From Rhodoplanes serenus (lineage in GTDB: Bacteria; Pseudomonadota; Alphaproteobacteria; Rhizobiales; Xanthobacteraceae), in assembly GCA_009720755.1 (NCBI GenBank), contig WNKV01000020.1, positions 47,011 to 111,010 of the forward strand: a stretch of DNA of 64,000 bases, read 5' to 3'. The position numbers and the translations under genes are program-made. Shown here one piece after another: positions 1 through 9,411 of the stretch. Numbering within the stretch: position 1 is the stretch's first letter; every line of letters starts with the position of its first letter. The notes beneath the pieces are model-generated. The model was not told the origin of the DNA. It searched no databases and saw only the letters and a list, made by a program, of their open reading frames with translations.

Positions 1-55
1 CGTCTTCGTCGTACTCGACGATCGCCTCGTATCCCTTGTAACTCATCGTGGTCAT
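1..55 (-). CDS. hicB: HicB-family antitoxin (5' end only)
   Basis: Only the first 18 codons are present because the gene runs off the left edge. The visible start, MTTMSYKGYEAIVEYDED, matches the N-terminus of HicB antitoxins, a partially degraded RNase-H-like fold that masks HicA. The ATG at 53-55 overlaps the hicA stop codon as ATGA, so the two are translationally coupled with toxin first. HicB proteins normally also carry a C-terminal DNA-binding domain that represses the operon; that part cannot be checked here. Confidence 0.75.
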   Translation of the reverse strand, partial: MTTMSYKGYEAIVEYDED

Positions 56-312
56 GGTGTTATCCCTGCTTCAGTCAGGAAGCGGCGGACGGATTTCACG
101 GCGCCCTTGTCGGTTTCCTTCTGCGGGTGCGGGCGGTGGAATACCGCGCGCACGTCGTTAAGGGCGACCCGGACCCGCGACCCGCTCCCTTCGCTGATCT
201 CTGCCCCACATGCCCGAAAAAGAGCTTCGATGTCGGTCCAGACGATGCTGGACCGAACCGGCGCGGCGAAGATCGCTTCCAGGACCGCCTGGTGCTTCCT
301 GCTCAATTCCAT
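52..312 (-). CDS. hicA: HicA-family toxin (mRNA interferase)
   Basis: An 86-residue protein of the longer HicA form found in alphaproteobacteria. HicA toxins are double-stranded-RNA-binding-fold proteins that cleave mRNA when the antitoxin is degraded. The visible hallmark is the central GSGSRVRV strand followed by FHRPHPQKE, whose histidine region corresponds to the catalytic His segment of HicA. The gene precedes hicB with a 4-bp overlap. A 10-bp palindrome just upstream (326-335) is a candidate autorepression site. Plasmid or island stabilisation is the usual role beside replication and partition genes. I am sure of the family from the motif and the pairing; activity is not testable from sequence. 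Confidence 0.8.
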   Translation of the reverse strand: MELSRKHQAVLEAIFAAPVRSSIVWTDIEALFRACGAEISEGSGSRVRVALNDVRAVFHRPHPQKETDKGAVKSVRRFLTEAGITP

Positions 313-325
313 ATAGTATCACATT

Positions 326-335
326 TTGATATCAA
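326..335. promoter_or_regulatory. Candidate hicAB operator palindrome
   Basis: TTGATATCAA is a perfect 10-bp palindrome 14 bp upstream of the hicA start, inside an AT-rich stretch that must hold the hicA promoter. HicB proteins bind palindromes of this kind to repress their own operon. Assignment as operator is inferred from position only. Confidence 0.35.
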
Positions 336-604
336 TTCAAGAATCCTCTTGCGAGAAGCGTATGCCGAGGACCGAGCCTCGGCGACTCCGGTGCCTGGAT
401 ACTTGGCATCTTTGGCAAGATGGGGGACGCACTCGAAGCTGGGAGCCGAGGGTTGGCACGGGCACCGGCGGGATTCCCGCTCCGGGGCATCACGATTTTA
501 CGCCGAATCGTACCCACGAGTTTGCGGCAACCCGGCCACACGACTGCGTAGACTTTTGGCAGGTGCGCTTGGCAGCGGTGCCGACCCGGCGCAGCTTGTT
601 TGCG

Positions 605-1273
605 ATGAATCGCACAATCGTAAACACGACCACCACCATCGGCGTGGTCAGCCAAAAGGGCGGCGCTGGCAAGACTACCGTGTCTATCAACCTGGCGGCG
701 GCCTACGCCGCAGCCGGTCAACGGGTTCTGCTCGTCGATGCAGACCCGCAAGGGTCCGCTCTCAAATGGTCGGCCCTCCGAGACCGCGACCCGCTGTTTC
801 CTGTCGTCGGGATGCCGAAGGCAACGCTTCACAAAGATATCCGGGGGGTTGCCCGCGACTTCGACGTCGTCGTGATCGATGCGCCCCCGCATAACAATGA
901 GGTCGGCCGCTCCGTCATTGCGGCAAGCGACTTGATCGTCATTCCCGTCCAACCCTCCGGCCCCGACGTGTGGTCCACGGCCGACACGGTCCAGCTGATC
1001 CGCGAAGCCCAGCAATTCCGGGACAATCTGAACGCCGTAATTGTGATTAATCGTAAAATCGTGGGCACGGCGCTGGCGCGTGACGTGATCACGGCCGTGA
1101 ACGGACTCGGCATGCCTGTCGCCAAGACGCATCTCTGCCAGCGCATCGCCTATGCCGAGTGCATCACCCAAGGGCTGACGCTCATGGAGGCCGAGCCGAA
1201 GGGCGGTGCGACCAAGGAATTCTCTCGGCTGGTCGCCGAACTCCGCACAACAGAAGAAAGGATGGTTGCATGA
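605..1273 (+). CDS. parA: ParA-family partition ATPase
   Basis: A 222-residue P-loop ATPase that segregates plasmid or island DNA by forming an ATP-dependent gradient on the nucleoid. Residues 18-25 read KGGAGKTT, the deviant Walker A with its signature lysine, and residues 44-50 read VDADPQG, the Walker A' of MinD/ParA proteins; VVVIDAPP near residue 88 is Walker B. The reading frame is open further upstream, but that translation has no family resemblance, so the ATG at 605 is preferred although its ribosome-binding site is weak. The short length is typical of plasmid type Ib ParA without an N-terminal DNA-binding domain. Its stop codon overlaps the next gene as ATGA, suggesting a parA-parB/parG-like operon. 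Confidence 0.9.
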   Translation: MNRTIVNTTTTIGVVSQKGGAGKTTVSINLAAAYAAAGQRVLLVDADPQGSALKWSALRDRDPLFPVVGMPKATLHKDIRGVARDFDVVVIDAPPHNNEVGRSVIAASDLIVIPVQPSGPDVWSTADTVQLIREAQQFRDNLNAVIVINRKIVGTALARDVITAVNGLGMPVAKTHLCQRIAYAECITQGLTLMEAEPKGGATKEFSRLVAELRTTEERMVA

Positions 1274-1506
1274 GCGCCAAGGTGGTGCCGGTCAAGATGC
1301 CCGGCTTCGATTCAAGGAAGGCAGATGCATTCGTTACTGGCGGGGCAGCGGACGCCACCGAACACGCGCCAGTCAGAACGAAGCGCTTCACCATCGACGT
1401 GCCGCTCGACCTCCACGCGCGCGTCAAGATCGCCTGCGCCAGGCGGGGTCTCAACATGGCCGATGAGCTGAGACGGATACTCGAACAGGAATTTCCGGCC
1501 GAGTGA
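1270..1506 (+). CDS. Small ribbon-helix-helix protein, ParA partner
   Basis: A 78-residue protein with a disordered N-terminal half and a C-terminal segment, about residues 38-78, containing TKRFTIDVPLDLHARVKIAC and NMADELRRILEQEF. This is the beta-strand plus two helices of a ribbon-helix-helix DNA-binding dimer. Plasmid type Ib partition systems pair ParA with exactly such a small centromere-binding protein (ParG type), with the flexible N-terminal tail stimulating ATP hydrolysis. The ATGA overlap with parA supports co-translation. The centromere repeats are not obvious; the nearby repeats at 2760-3036 are better explained as replication iterons. Confidence 0.7.
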   Translation: MSAKVVPVKMPGFDSRKADAFVTGGAADATEHAPVRTKRFTIDVPLDLHARVKIACARRGLNMADELRRILEQEFPAE

Positions 1507-1560
1507 ATACGACAATGCGCTTTTACGACGGCACGTCTTTGCGATTTGGCGGGTCCGCAC

Positions 1561-2788
1561 ATGCGTGACGGCCTGGACGCCTTTCGGGAGGCTCTGGAAT
1601 GCCGGGTCGGGCCAGAGGCTTTCCGGTCCTGGTTTACGGGCGTCCAGTTCAATCACGAGGCCGAGGTTCTTGCCGTCCACGCGCCAACGGACTTCGTAGC
1701 CCGCACCCTCCGATCCGAGTTTGAGGTCTCAATCCGGGAAGAGGCACGGCGCGCATTTGGGGAGAACGTCACCGTTGAAATCGTCGTTCCGAGCGGAACT
1801 CCCGCCCGAGCCGCGCAAACCGAGCCTCTGGCCGAGATATTCCGGGCGGTGGCACCAAACGACAACCAGCGCGACTTCTTTGTCCCTGATCTCACAGAGG
1901 TCGCCATCAAGGACGAGGTCCACCTTATGGAAATGACCCCGTTCACGCTCAACAAAAGCACAGAGACACGATCTGAGCTTGTCTACGTAACGCCGCAGGG
2001 CTTGACTCTGCGCGTGAAGGCGGGTGCGGATCGCGAGCTGCCGTCCGTTGAGGACTACGACTTGGTTCTGATGATGCAAAGCTGGCTTGCCGACATGGCG
2101 AACCAGTACCGAACCTCCGTGGAACAGTACGAGGCAGAGAAGCGTGCAGGAAAGAACGTCGCGCCCCCGGCTCTGCCGCCGCGATCTTTCGACGTCAGCA
2201 TCAGCGAGGTCGTCAAGTTCAAGCGAATGAAGTGGGGTGGTCACCGCAGTGAGGACGTGCTCGACGGGTTGAGACGGTTGGTGGGAGCCGTCATCTCGGT
2301 CGACCCACTCAAGGGTTCCAAGTACCGAGGGGGCGAATTCCACCTCATCGACAAGTACGACATCCTCGCCAAGACTCCAGACGGGAAGGCATCGCGCCTG
2401 CGCATCGACATTCCAAACTGGACCTACGAGGGCATCGTCGAACGGGCGGTGCCTACGCTGCGCACATACAGCCGCGATTACATGATCCTGGCGCAGCCGC
2501 TCCATCGAGCGCTATACCGGCTTCTATCTCTCAAGGTGCCCAAGGACAGCACCCGCACTCTACGTCGTGAGCCTGGTCGAGCTGGGCCAGCGATTCCAAA
2601 CCCGGCAAACACAAAAATATTTCAACCGGACTATCAAGGGAGCGGTGGAAGCATGCCAGGGCCGCCTTCTGGGGTTCCGGCTTGAGCTGGTCGGGCAGAA
2701 GGATGACCGGGCGTTACGGGCTTGGCGCGAGTTGCCGGGCTTGTCCGAAGACGCAAACGCTGATCACCACATCACCCAGAGCAACTGA
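1561..2788 (+). pseudogene. Plasmid replication initiator with DnaA-N-like domain, frameshifted
   Basis: The first about 60 residues (AFREALECRVGPEAFRSWF onwards to the RRAFGENVTVEIVV region) resemble the DnaA N-terminal domain that binds helicase and other replication proteins. Residues from about 100 resemble plasmid replication initiator protein A, with stretches such as SELVYVTPQGLTLRVKAG and ALYRL. The frame starting at 1561 decays after ALYRL near 2515-2530 into unrelated residues and ends at 2685, while the +1 frame continues with FYLSRCPRTAPALYVVSLVE and on to the stop at 2786-2788. A single-base indel is the simplest reading; a programmed shift or sequencing error remains possible. 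An iteron copy lies inside the 3' end (2760-2776), directly ahead of the iteron array, as expected for an initiator next to its origin. Confidence 0.6.
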
Positions 2789-3036
2789 AAATCGTAGGGT
2801 CGTATTTGCGATCCACTGATAACCGTGTCACCTGTGGATCGGCACCTCACCACACTGATTTCCACGTCACCTGCCGCTGATCGCCACCTCACCCGGCCGG
2901 GTTTAAAATCGTGAAGTCGTATTTGCGAGCCACTGATAACCATGTCACCGCCACTGATAACCGTGTCACCCGGCACTGATTTCCACCTCACCCATCACTG
3001 ATAACCGTGTCACCCGACGCTGATAACCGTGTCACC
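2760..3036. repeat. Iteron array (putative plasmid origin)
   Basis: Ten copies of a 17-bp unit of form CTGATaaCCgtgTCACC start at 2760, 2816, 2835 (degenerate), 2855, 2877, 2933, 2954, 2976, 2998 and 3020. All have the same orientation. The start spacings are 56, 19, 20, 22, 56, 21, 22, 22 and 22 bp, i.e. close to two helical turns inside blocks. Each 56-bp gap contains a shared spacer (AAAATCGT..GTCGTATTTGCGA) at 2788 and 2905. Directly repeated, phased sites downstream of a Rep gene are the hallmark of an iteron-controlled theta origin. No spacer diversity is present, so this is not a CRISPR array. Confidence 0.75.
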
Positions 3037-3524
3037 TGATGGGGGCTTAACTGCTCGAATTCATTTCGCTATTTCGGTCCTATCCTTATATCCTTAGATA
3101 TCCTTCTATCCGCGCTTCCGCGCTGCTCCGTCGAAAGACGGCCCTTGAAAGGAAGAGGGCCGTCTTCGCCGTCGCCGGGTGGCTCCGGCACGCACCGAGG
3201 GAAGCTTGCCTGTTGGAAGGGCGCCGCTGAGGCCCCCTGATCTGATGTTGACAACCCCGCCCCCCTCGATTTGAATCACGTCCAGGCTGCAAGCGCGGTT
3301 GAGCGTTGGTTCTTGGGCCGGTCGACTGACCGACTGGCGGGAATTCAACAGCTTCCTGACGCCTCAGAGCCCATCGCAAGCCGACAGCTTCGGACTGATA
3401 GCGCCCCGTCCGTGGGCCTGACCGAAAACTTTGCCGTCGCCGCTTGCGCCCTTCCGATTTCTCCAGCGAGAGCCGTCCAGACTCCGTCTGCGGCGATGAA
3501 TGCAATCATGCTCGGAGAACGCAC
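3037..3524. other. Intergenic region of the element
   Basis: About 490 bp with no convincing gene. After the iterons comes an AT-rich stretch with repeated TATCCTT/ATATCCTT motifs near 3082-3108, which could be the duplex-unwinding region of the origin. A perfect 10-bp inverted repeat, AAGACGGCCC (3135-3144) and GGGCCGTCTT (3157-3166), forms a hairpin without a T-run. The rest shows nothing I recognise. Confidence 0.4.
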
Positions 3525-3759
3525 ATGAGTGGCACGCTGCTCAAACTCAGCATTGTCCCCAAGCGCATGCTGACCGTGGACGAGGCCGCCGGTCACTGCG
3601 GTCGGCCGGTCAAGCGGTTTCAGATTGAGTGCCCTGTGCCCGCCGTGATCTTCCCCAACGGCGACCGGAGATTTGACGTGCAGGACCTCGATAAGTGGCT
3701 AGACTCTCTCAAGGTTGGCGCCGACGACGCGGACGCGATCGTGGCCAGGTTGGGCACCC

Positions 3760-3779
<20 letters not shown>
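3525..3779 (+). CDS. Helix-turn-helix protein, excisionase-like
   Basis: An 84-residue protein whose middle part, KRMLTVDEAAGHCGRPVKRF through DRRFDVQDLDKWLDSLK, is the winged-helix layout of MerR/AlpA-type excisionase and integrase-associated DNA-binding proteins. The ATG at 3525 has GGAG about eight bases upstream. The gene overlaps the integrase start at 3760 by 20 bp, so the two were made together. In such elements the small protein directs excision or controls integrase expression; which of the two applies is not visible. Confidence 0.65.
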
Positions 3780-5001
<1,222 letters not shown>

Positions 5002-5159
5002 CAAACGTGGCCGGCCGTGTCCACCACGCCGCGCCGGATTTTTCCACCGTCACGGTCGAGCCGCGTGCATGGCGGCCTCGCGCCGGAACGCAGGCCATCG
5101 GCGATTGCCGGTCGGACTGCGCCGGGCCCCCTGCATGGGCCCCCCCTGCATGGGCACCC

Positions 5160-5199
5160 CAAAAACACCGAGGCCGCCGGACCGAAGTCCGGCGGCCTC
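5160..5199 (-). terminator. Intrinsic terminator for the LTXXQ-type gene
   Basis: A perfect 13-bp stem (5170-5182 with 5187-5199) encloses a four-base loop that reads TTCG on the minus strand, and the minus strand continues GGTGTTTTTGGGG. This is a strong rho-independent terminator for the gene ending at 5343. The surrounding space 4975-5342 holds no gene; a tandem CTGCATGGGC(A)CCCC motif lies near 5131-5160. Confidence 0.75.
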
Positions 5200-5342
5200 T
5201 AGGCCCGATCGTCGCTGGGGGGCTGGGGGGAGGCATCGGGTGCGACGTCCGGGCCTGTAGAGGACGTCTCGGGGCGGACGCTGCCGACAGATCGTTCTGG
5301 CGTGCGACGTCCGGAGCGATGAAGAGAGGCGATCGCTTGCCG

Positions 5343-6254
5343 CTACAGTCGCTCCTCTCCGGTGGATGGGCGGCGGCGGTCGTCGTCGCGCCGGGCCGGC
5401 GGACCGAACCCCTGCGAGCCACGACGGTCGTCGTCGAAGCGCCGGCCTTCGCGCCACGGCGGCCCGTCGTCACTGCGGCCACCGTCGCTGCGGCCATCGG
5501 GGCCGCGTCCATAACCCCGGCCGTAGCCGTCGCGTCCGTAGCCGTCGCGGCGATAGCCATCGTCGCCATGGCGATCGAACCTGCGCCACCCGGGGCCGTC
5601 GTGCCCGCGCTCGGAGCGATCGCTCCAGCCCTGGCCGTAGCCATGGTGGTGATGACCGTGCCGGCCATAGCCGCCGTCACGATCGCCATGGTCATGGCCA
5701 TGATGCTGGCCGTGGTGGCCGTCGTGGTGCCAGCCGCCGGGACCGCGATCCTGGCCGGCATCGGCGAAGCGCGGACCAAGTGGCCGCGCCAGCGACCAGA
5801 AGCGGCGCTTCTGGCCATCGTCCAGGCTGCGGACCAGCGGCCCGGTGGCGTCGGCGAGATCCTTCAGCGCCGTCGCTCGCCGGCTCGCCCGATCGGCGAA
5901 GCGCTCCAGCCGCTCCATCGGGTCACCCTCACCCATGTCCCGGCGGTTCCGCATGGCGTCGCGCATGTCGTCGCGCATCTCGGCCCGCATGGCCACGAAG
6001 GCGCGATAGGCCCGCTCGAACGCCGGCCACGCCTTCTCCTGCTCGGGGCCGAGCTGGAGACCGGCCCGCAGCGCCGCGATTCGCGCCTCGAGATAGGCCT
6101 GGCGATCGGTGGCGGCGCGGTCCGAGGACGGCGCGCCGGTCGACGGCATGGACGCCCCCGGGGAGCGGGGCTCGGGCGAGCCCTGCTGCGCCAGCACCAG
6201 TCCCGATCCCGCCAGCGCGAGAAGCGCGGTGCCGGCGAGAAGCGATTTCCACAT
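5343..6254 (-). CDS. Secreted LTXXQ (Spy/CpxP-like) protein with His/Gly/Asp-rich tail
   Basis: A 303-residue protein with an N-terminal signal peptide (hydrophobic stretch LAGTALLALAGSGLVLAQQ). Residues about 53-160 form a helical region, with ARIAALRAGLQLGPEQEKAW and later LDDGQKRRFW, that fits the LTXXQ family of periplasmic chaperones and metal-resistance proteins. The remaining about 140 residues are low complexity, rich in His, Gly, Asp and Arg (for example HHDGHHGQHHGHDHGD), suggesting metal binding in the periplasm. The gene stands alone with a UUCG-loop terminator downstream and a candidate operator at 6327-6344 upstream. The metal-binding role is inferred from composition. Confidence 0.7.
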   Translation of the reverse strand: MWKSLLAGTALLALAGSGLVLAQQGSPEPRSPGASMPSTGAPSSDRAATDRQAYLEARIAALRAGLQLGPEQEKAWPAFERAYRAFVAMRAEMRDDMRDAMRNRRDMGEGDPMERLERFADRASRRATALKDLADATGPLVRSLDDGQKRRFWSLARPLGPRFADAGQDRGPGGWHHDGHHGQHHGHDHGDRDGGYGRHGHHHHGYGQGWSDRSERGHDGPGWRRFDRHGDDGYRRDGYGRDGYGRGYGRGPDGRSDGGRSDDGPPWREGRRFDDDRRGSQGFGPPARRDDDRRRPSTGEERL

Positions 6255-6326
6255 GCGACCCTCCCGTTGAATACGAGACGAGGGTAGTATTCGTCCGAGC
6301 CTGCCCTCAAGTTAAACTTCGGACAG

Positions 6327-6344
6327 CATTACCGCCTTGTAATG
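6327..6344. promoter_or_regulatory. Inverted repeat CATTAC-N6-GTAATG
   Basis: A perfect 6-bp inverted repeat with a 6-bp spacer lies about 70 bp upstream of the start of the minus-strand secreted protein. It has the geometry of a dimeric regulator site. The regulator is unknown. Confidence 0.35.
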
Positions 6345-6526
6345 TCGGCCATGGCGTCGCCGCGACTGTGTCACGAATACGTGCGCGGCACGGCACTCGG
6401 ATGGCGAAACTCACCGGACGGGCGCGCCTCTGCCGGCGCTCTCGCCGGGGCATGGCCGCCCGGCCCCGCATGCTGGCCTCCCCGAACCGTCCGAAACCTC
6501 TCGAATATCGGCGCTTTCGGTGCGCG

Positions 6527-6541
6527 TTAACGGTCTCGTAA
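6527..6541. promoter_or_regulatory. Candidate CtrA box upstream of flhA
   Basis: TTAA-CGGTCTC-GTAA followed by CC matches the CtrA consensus TTAA-N7-TTAA with one mismatch in the second half. It lies 64 bp ahead of the flhA start codon. Early flagellar genes including flhA are known CtrA targets in Caulobacter, and ctrA itself is in this window. The rest of 6255-6604 shows no gene. Confidence 0.4.
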
Positions 6542-6604
6542 CCATCCACCCGGCAAATTTTGCCGGGGAGGCGCCGCCGGTGGCGCCGGGGTGGAATCGT
6601 TTCG

Positions 6605-8725
6605 ATGTCCGACGTGACGGCAGGACGCGGCGGCGCGGCGAAGGGCTTCGGCCTGCCGAGCCTGCGCGAGATCGGCGACACGCTGAGGAGCGGCGACATC
6701 GCGCTCGCGGTCGGCGTGATGACCATCCTGGTCGTCCTCATCCTGCCGCTGCCGCCCCTCCTGCTCGACTTCGCCCTGGCGGTCTCGATCATCACCTCGG
6801 TGCTGATCCTGATGACCTCGCTGTTCATCCACCGCCCGCTGGAGTTCTCCACCTTCCCGACCGTGCTCCTGATGTCGACCATGCTGCGCCTCGCCCTCAA
6901 CCTGGCGTCGACGCGGCTGATCCTGTCGCACGGGCACGAGGGCACCGCCGCCGCCGGCCACGTCATCGAGGCGTTCGGCAACTTCGTGATGGGCGGCAAC
7001 TTCGTCATCGGCATCATCGTGTTCACGATCCTGGTGATCGTGAACTTCGTGGTGATCACCAAGGGCTCGGGCCGCATCGCCGAGGTCGCCGCACGCTTCA
7101 ACCTGGACGCGATGCCGGGCAAGCAGATGGCGATCGACGCCGATCTCTCGGCCGGCCTCATCGACGAGAAGGAGGCGCGCACCCGCCGCAAGGAGCTGGA
7201 GGACGAAAGCTCCTTCTACGGCGCCATGGACGGCGCCTCCAAGTTCGTCCGCGGCGACGCCATCGCGGGCCTGCTGATCGTCTTCATCAACGTCATCGGC
7301 GGCATCGTCATCGGCATCGCCCAGCAGGGCATCTCGTTCGCCGAGGCCGGCCGCACCTACACGGTGCTGACCGTCGGCGACGGCCTCGTCACCCAGATCC
7401 CGGCCCTGATCGTGTCGACCGCGGCGGGCCTGCTGGTCTCCAAGGCGGGCCTGTCGGAAGCCGCCGACCAGGCGCTGCTGCGCCAGCTCTCCGGCTACCC
7501 CAAGGCGCTCGGCATGTCGTCGGCCGTGATGCTGGTGATCGGCATGCTTCCCGGCATCCCGATGCTGCCCTTCCTGCTGCTCGGCGGCGGCGCCGGCGCC
7601 CTCGCCTGGATGATCGATCGCAAAGCCAAGACCGAGGTGCAGGTGGCGGCGGCGAGCGTGGAGGCGGCCGCCCAGGCGGCCCCCGCCGAGGAGCCGATCA
7701 GCGCCGCGCTGCGCATCGACGAGCTCAAGATCGAGCTCGGCTACGCGCTGCTGCCGCTGGTCAACTCGCCGAACGGCAGCGACCGGCTGACCGAGCAGAT
7801 CAAGGCACTGCGCCGCTCGCTCGCGATGGAGATGGGCTTCGTGATGCCGTCGGTGCGCATCCTCGACAACGTGCAGCTCGACGCCAACACCTACATGATC
7901 AAGATCAAGGAGGTGGAGGCCGGCAGCGGGCGGGTGTGGCCGAACCAGTACATGGCCATGGACCCGATGGGCGGCCAGGTGAACCTGCCCGGCATGCACA
8001 CCACCGAGCCGACCTTCGGGCTGCCCGCCACCTGGATCGACGCCGCCCTCAAGGAGGAGGCCGCGGTGCGCGGCTACACGGTGGTGGACGCCGCCACGGT
8101 GCTGGCCACCCACCTCACCGAGCAGCTCAAGGCCAACATCTCCGAGCTCTTGTCCTATGCCGAGGTGCAGAAGCTGCTGCGCGAGCTGCCCAAGGAGCAG
8201 GGCGAGCTGGTGAAGGACATCGTGCCGTCCCAGATCACCATCACGGGCATCCAACGGGTGCTCCAGCTCCTGCTCACCGAGCGCATCTCGATCCGCGACC
8301 TCGGCACCATCCTGGAGGGCATCGCCGACGGCCTCGGCTTCACCCGCAGCCCCGCCATCCTGGTCGAGCACGTCCGCACCCGCCTCGCCCGCCAGATCTG
8401 CGCCCAGCACACCTCGCCCCAGGGCCTGCTGCCGCTGATCGCCCTCACGGCGCGATGGGAGCAGGCGTTCGCCGAGTCGATCGTCGGCCAGGGCGACGAT
8501 CGCCAGCTCGCCATGCAGCCGTCGCGCCTGTCCGAGTTCATCACGCTGGTGCGCGAGCGGTTCGAGGAGGCGGCCCGCATGGGCGAGGCACCCGTCCTGG
8601 TCACCTCGCCGGGCATCCGGCCGTTCGTCCGCTCGATCGTCGAGCGCTTCCGCGCCCAGACCCCGGTGCTGTCCCAGTCCGAGATCCATCCGCGGGCCCG
8701 GCTGCGCACGGTCGGCAGCATCTGA
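6605..8725 (+). CDS. flhA: Flagellar export gate protein FlhA
   Basis: A 706-residue protein of the FHIPEP family, the export-gate component of the flagellar type III secretion system in the inner membrane. The N-terminal half has about eight hydrophobic segments (starting DIALAVGVMTILVVLILPLP) and the conserved cytoplasmic loop RLALNLASTRLILSHGHEG. The C-terminal half is the soluble ring domain that receives substrates and chaperones, with GLPATWIDAALKEEA and the RLARQICAQHTSPQGLLPLI segment. The ATG at 6605 is preferred over an upstream TTG because the protein then begins with a normal FlhA N-terminus. It is a single transcription unit here; other flagellar genes are at 11591-13420. Confidence 0.96.
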   Translation: MSDVTAGRGGAAKGFGLPSLREIGDTLRSGDIALAVGVMTILVVLILPLPPLLLDFALAVSIITSVLILMTSLFIHRPLEFSTFPTVLLMSTMLRLALNLASTRLILSHGHEGTAAAGHVIEAFGNFVMGGNFVIGIIVFTILVIVNFVVITKGSGRIAEVAARFNLDAMPGKQMAIDADLSAGLIDEKEARTRRKELEDESSFYGAMDGASKFVRGDAIAGLLIVFINVIGGIVIGIAQQGISFAEAGRTYTVLTVGDGLVTQIPALIVSTAAGLLVSKAGLSEAADQALLRQLSGYPKALGMSSAVMLVIGMLPGIPMLPFLLLGGGAGALAWMIDRKAKTEVQVAAASVEAAAQAAPAEEPISAALRIDELKIELGYALLPLVNSPNGSDRLTEQIKALRRSLAMEMGFVMPSVRILDNVQLDANTYMIKIKEVEAGSGRVWPNQYMAMDPMGGQVNLPGMHTTEPTFGLPATWIDAALKEEAAVRGYTVVDAATVLATHLTEQLKANISELLSYAEVQKLLRELPKEQGELVKDIVPSQITITGIQRVLQLLLTERISIRDLGTILEGIADGLGFTRSPAILVEHVRTRLARQICAQHTSPQGLLPLIALTARWEQAFAESIVGQGDDRQLAMQPSRLSEFITLVRERFEEAARMGEAPVLVTSPGIRPFVRSIVERFRAQTPVLSQSEIHPRARLRTVGSI

Positions 8726-9053
8726 AGCCGGTCTCCGGTGTCGACCGGCGCGGACGGCGCGCGCCCTCCGTGCGGCGCCGCGTCCCGGCCGCCGGCGGCA
8801 GAGACCATGGATCGAATTCGAACGAAATCTGTAAGTCGTTCTTGAACTGAGCCTTTTATCCTTTTTCCGGGTCGCGCATCACGGAAACGTGACAACCCGG
8901 AGAGGAAACCATTCCCCTCTACGCGGGTTGTTGGCGCGAACGGGATGGTCGCGCACACCACGCTCCGACAGGCGAACCGGCCGGGCCAACCGGCGGCATG
9001 AACCTCGGGACGGAACGCGGCGACCAACGGACAAGCACTCGGGAGGGGTCCCA
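8726..9053. other. Intergenic region downstream of flhA
   Basis: About 330 bp without a credible gene. It should contain the flhA transcript end and the promoter of the small membrane protein at 9054, but I see no clear terminator hairpin with a T-run and no confident promoter. Confidence 0.3.
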
Positions 9054-9263
9054 ATGAACAACGCTTCGCTCGCCACCGCCGATCGGATCACTCACCTGAA
9101 GGTCGTCGTTCTGGCCCTCGTCGCCTCGATCGCCATCATGGTGATCGGCATCACCGCCCATGCGGTGGACGACAGCCGCGCCTATGGGGTCGCGTCGACC
9201 CCCGTGAAGGCCGGCAAGGCCGTGATGATGTCGACCAGCGAGACCCCCACCATCGTTCGCTGA
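9054..9263 (+). CDS. Small single-pass membrane protein
   Basis: A 69-residue protein with one strong transmembrane segment, VVVLALVASIAIMVIGITAH, after a short N-terminus MNNASLATADRITHLK. The start is fixed by a GGGAGGGG ribosome-binding site a few bases upstream. Similar small proteins with the TADR.THLK motif are, as far as I recall, common conserved hypotheticals in Bradyrhizobium and relatives; the function is unknown. A perfect hairpin follows at 9347. Confidence 0.6.
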   Translation: MNNASLATADRITHLKVVVLALVASIAIMVIGITAHAVDDSRAYGVASTPVKAGKAVMMSTSETPTIVR

Positions 9264-9346
9264 CTGGGTCCGCCGCCCCCGCGCCGCGCTTCGCCAGCCC
9301 CCCGGCGGACCGGCGCGTCGCAATCCCCCTTGCGAGACGGATCTCC

Positions 9347-9375
9347 CGATGGCCGGGCCCTGCGCCCGGCCATCG
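9347..9375. terminator. Bidirectional hairpin terminator
   Basis: CGATGGCCGGGC (9347-9358) and GCCCGGCCATCG (9364-9375) form a perfect 12-bp stem with a 5-nt loop, between two convergent genes ending at 9263 and 9412. The T-run is short on the plus side (GTTT), so efficiency is uncertain. Confidence 0.5.
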
Positions 9376-9411
9376 GCGTTTCCGCGCGGCGCAGCCGCGT
9401 TGTGACCTCTC

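Noticed and set aside
2760..3036. CRISPR array
   Set aside because: Repeat units are only 17 bp with 2-5 bp spacers that do not vary like acquired spacers; an iteron array fits better and no cas genes are present.
3271..3528. 85-residue frame before the HTH gene
   Set aside because: No family resemblance, no ribosome-binding site and composition like non-coding DNA.
6520..8850. 776-residue frame on the plus strand over flhA
   Set aside because: It is the off-frame shadow of flhA; residues are Arg/Pro/His-rich and lack membrane segments.
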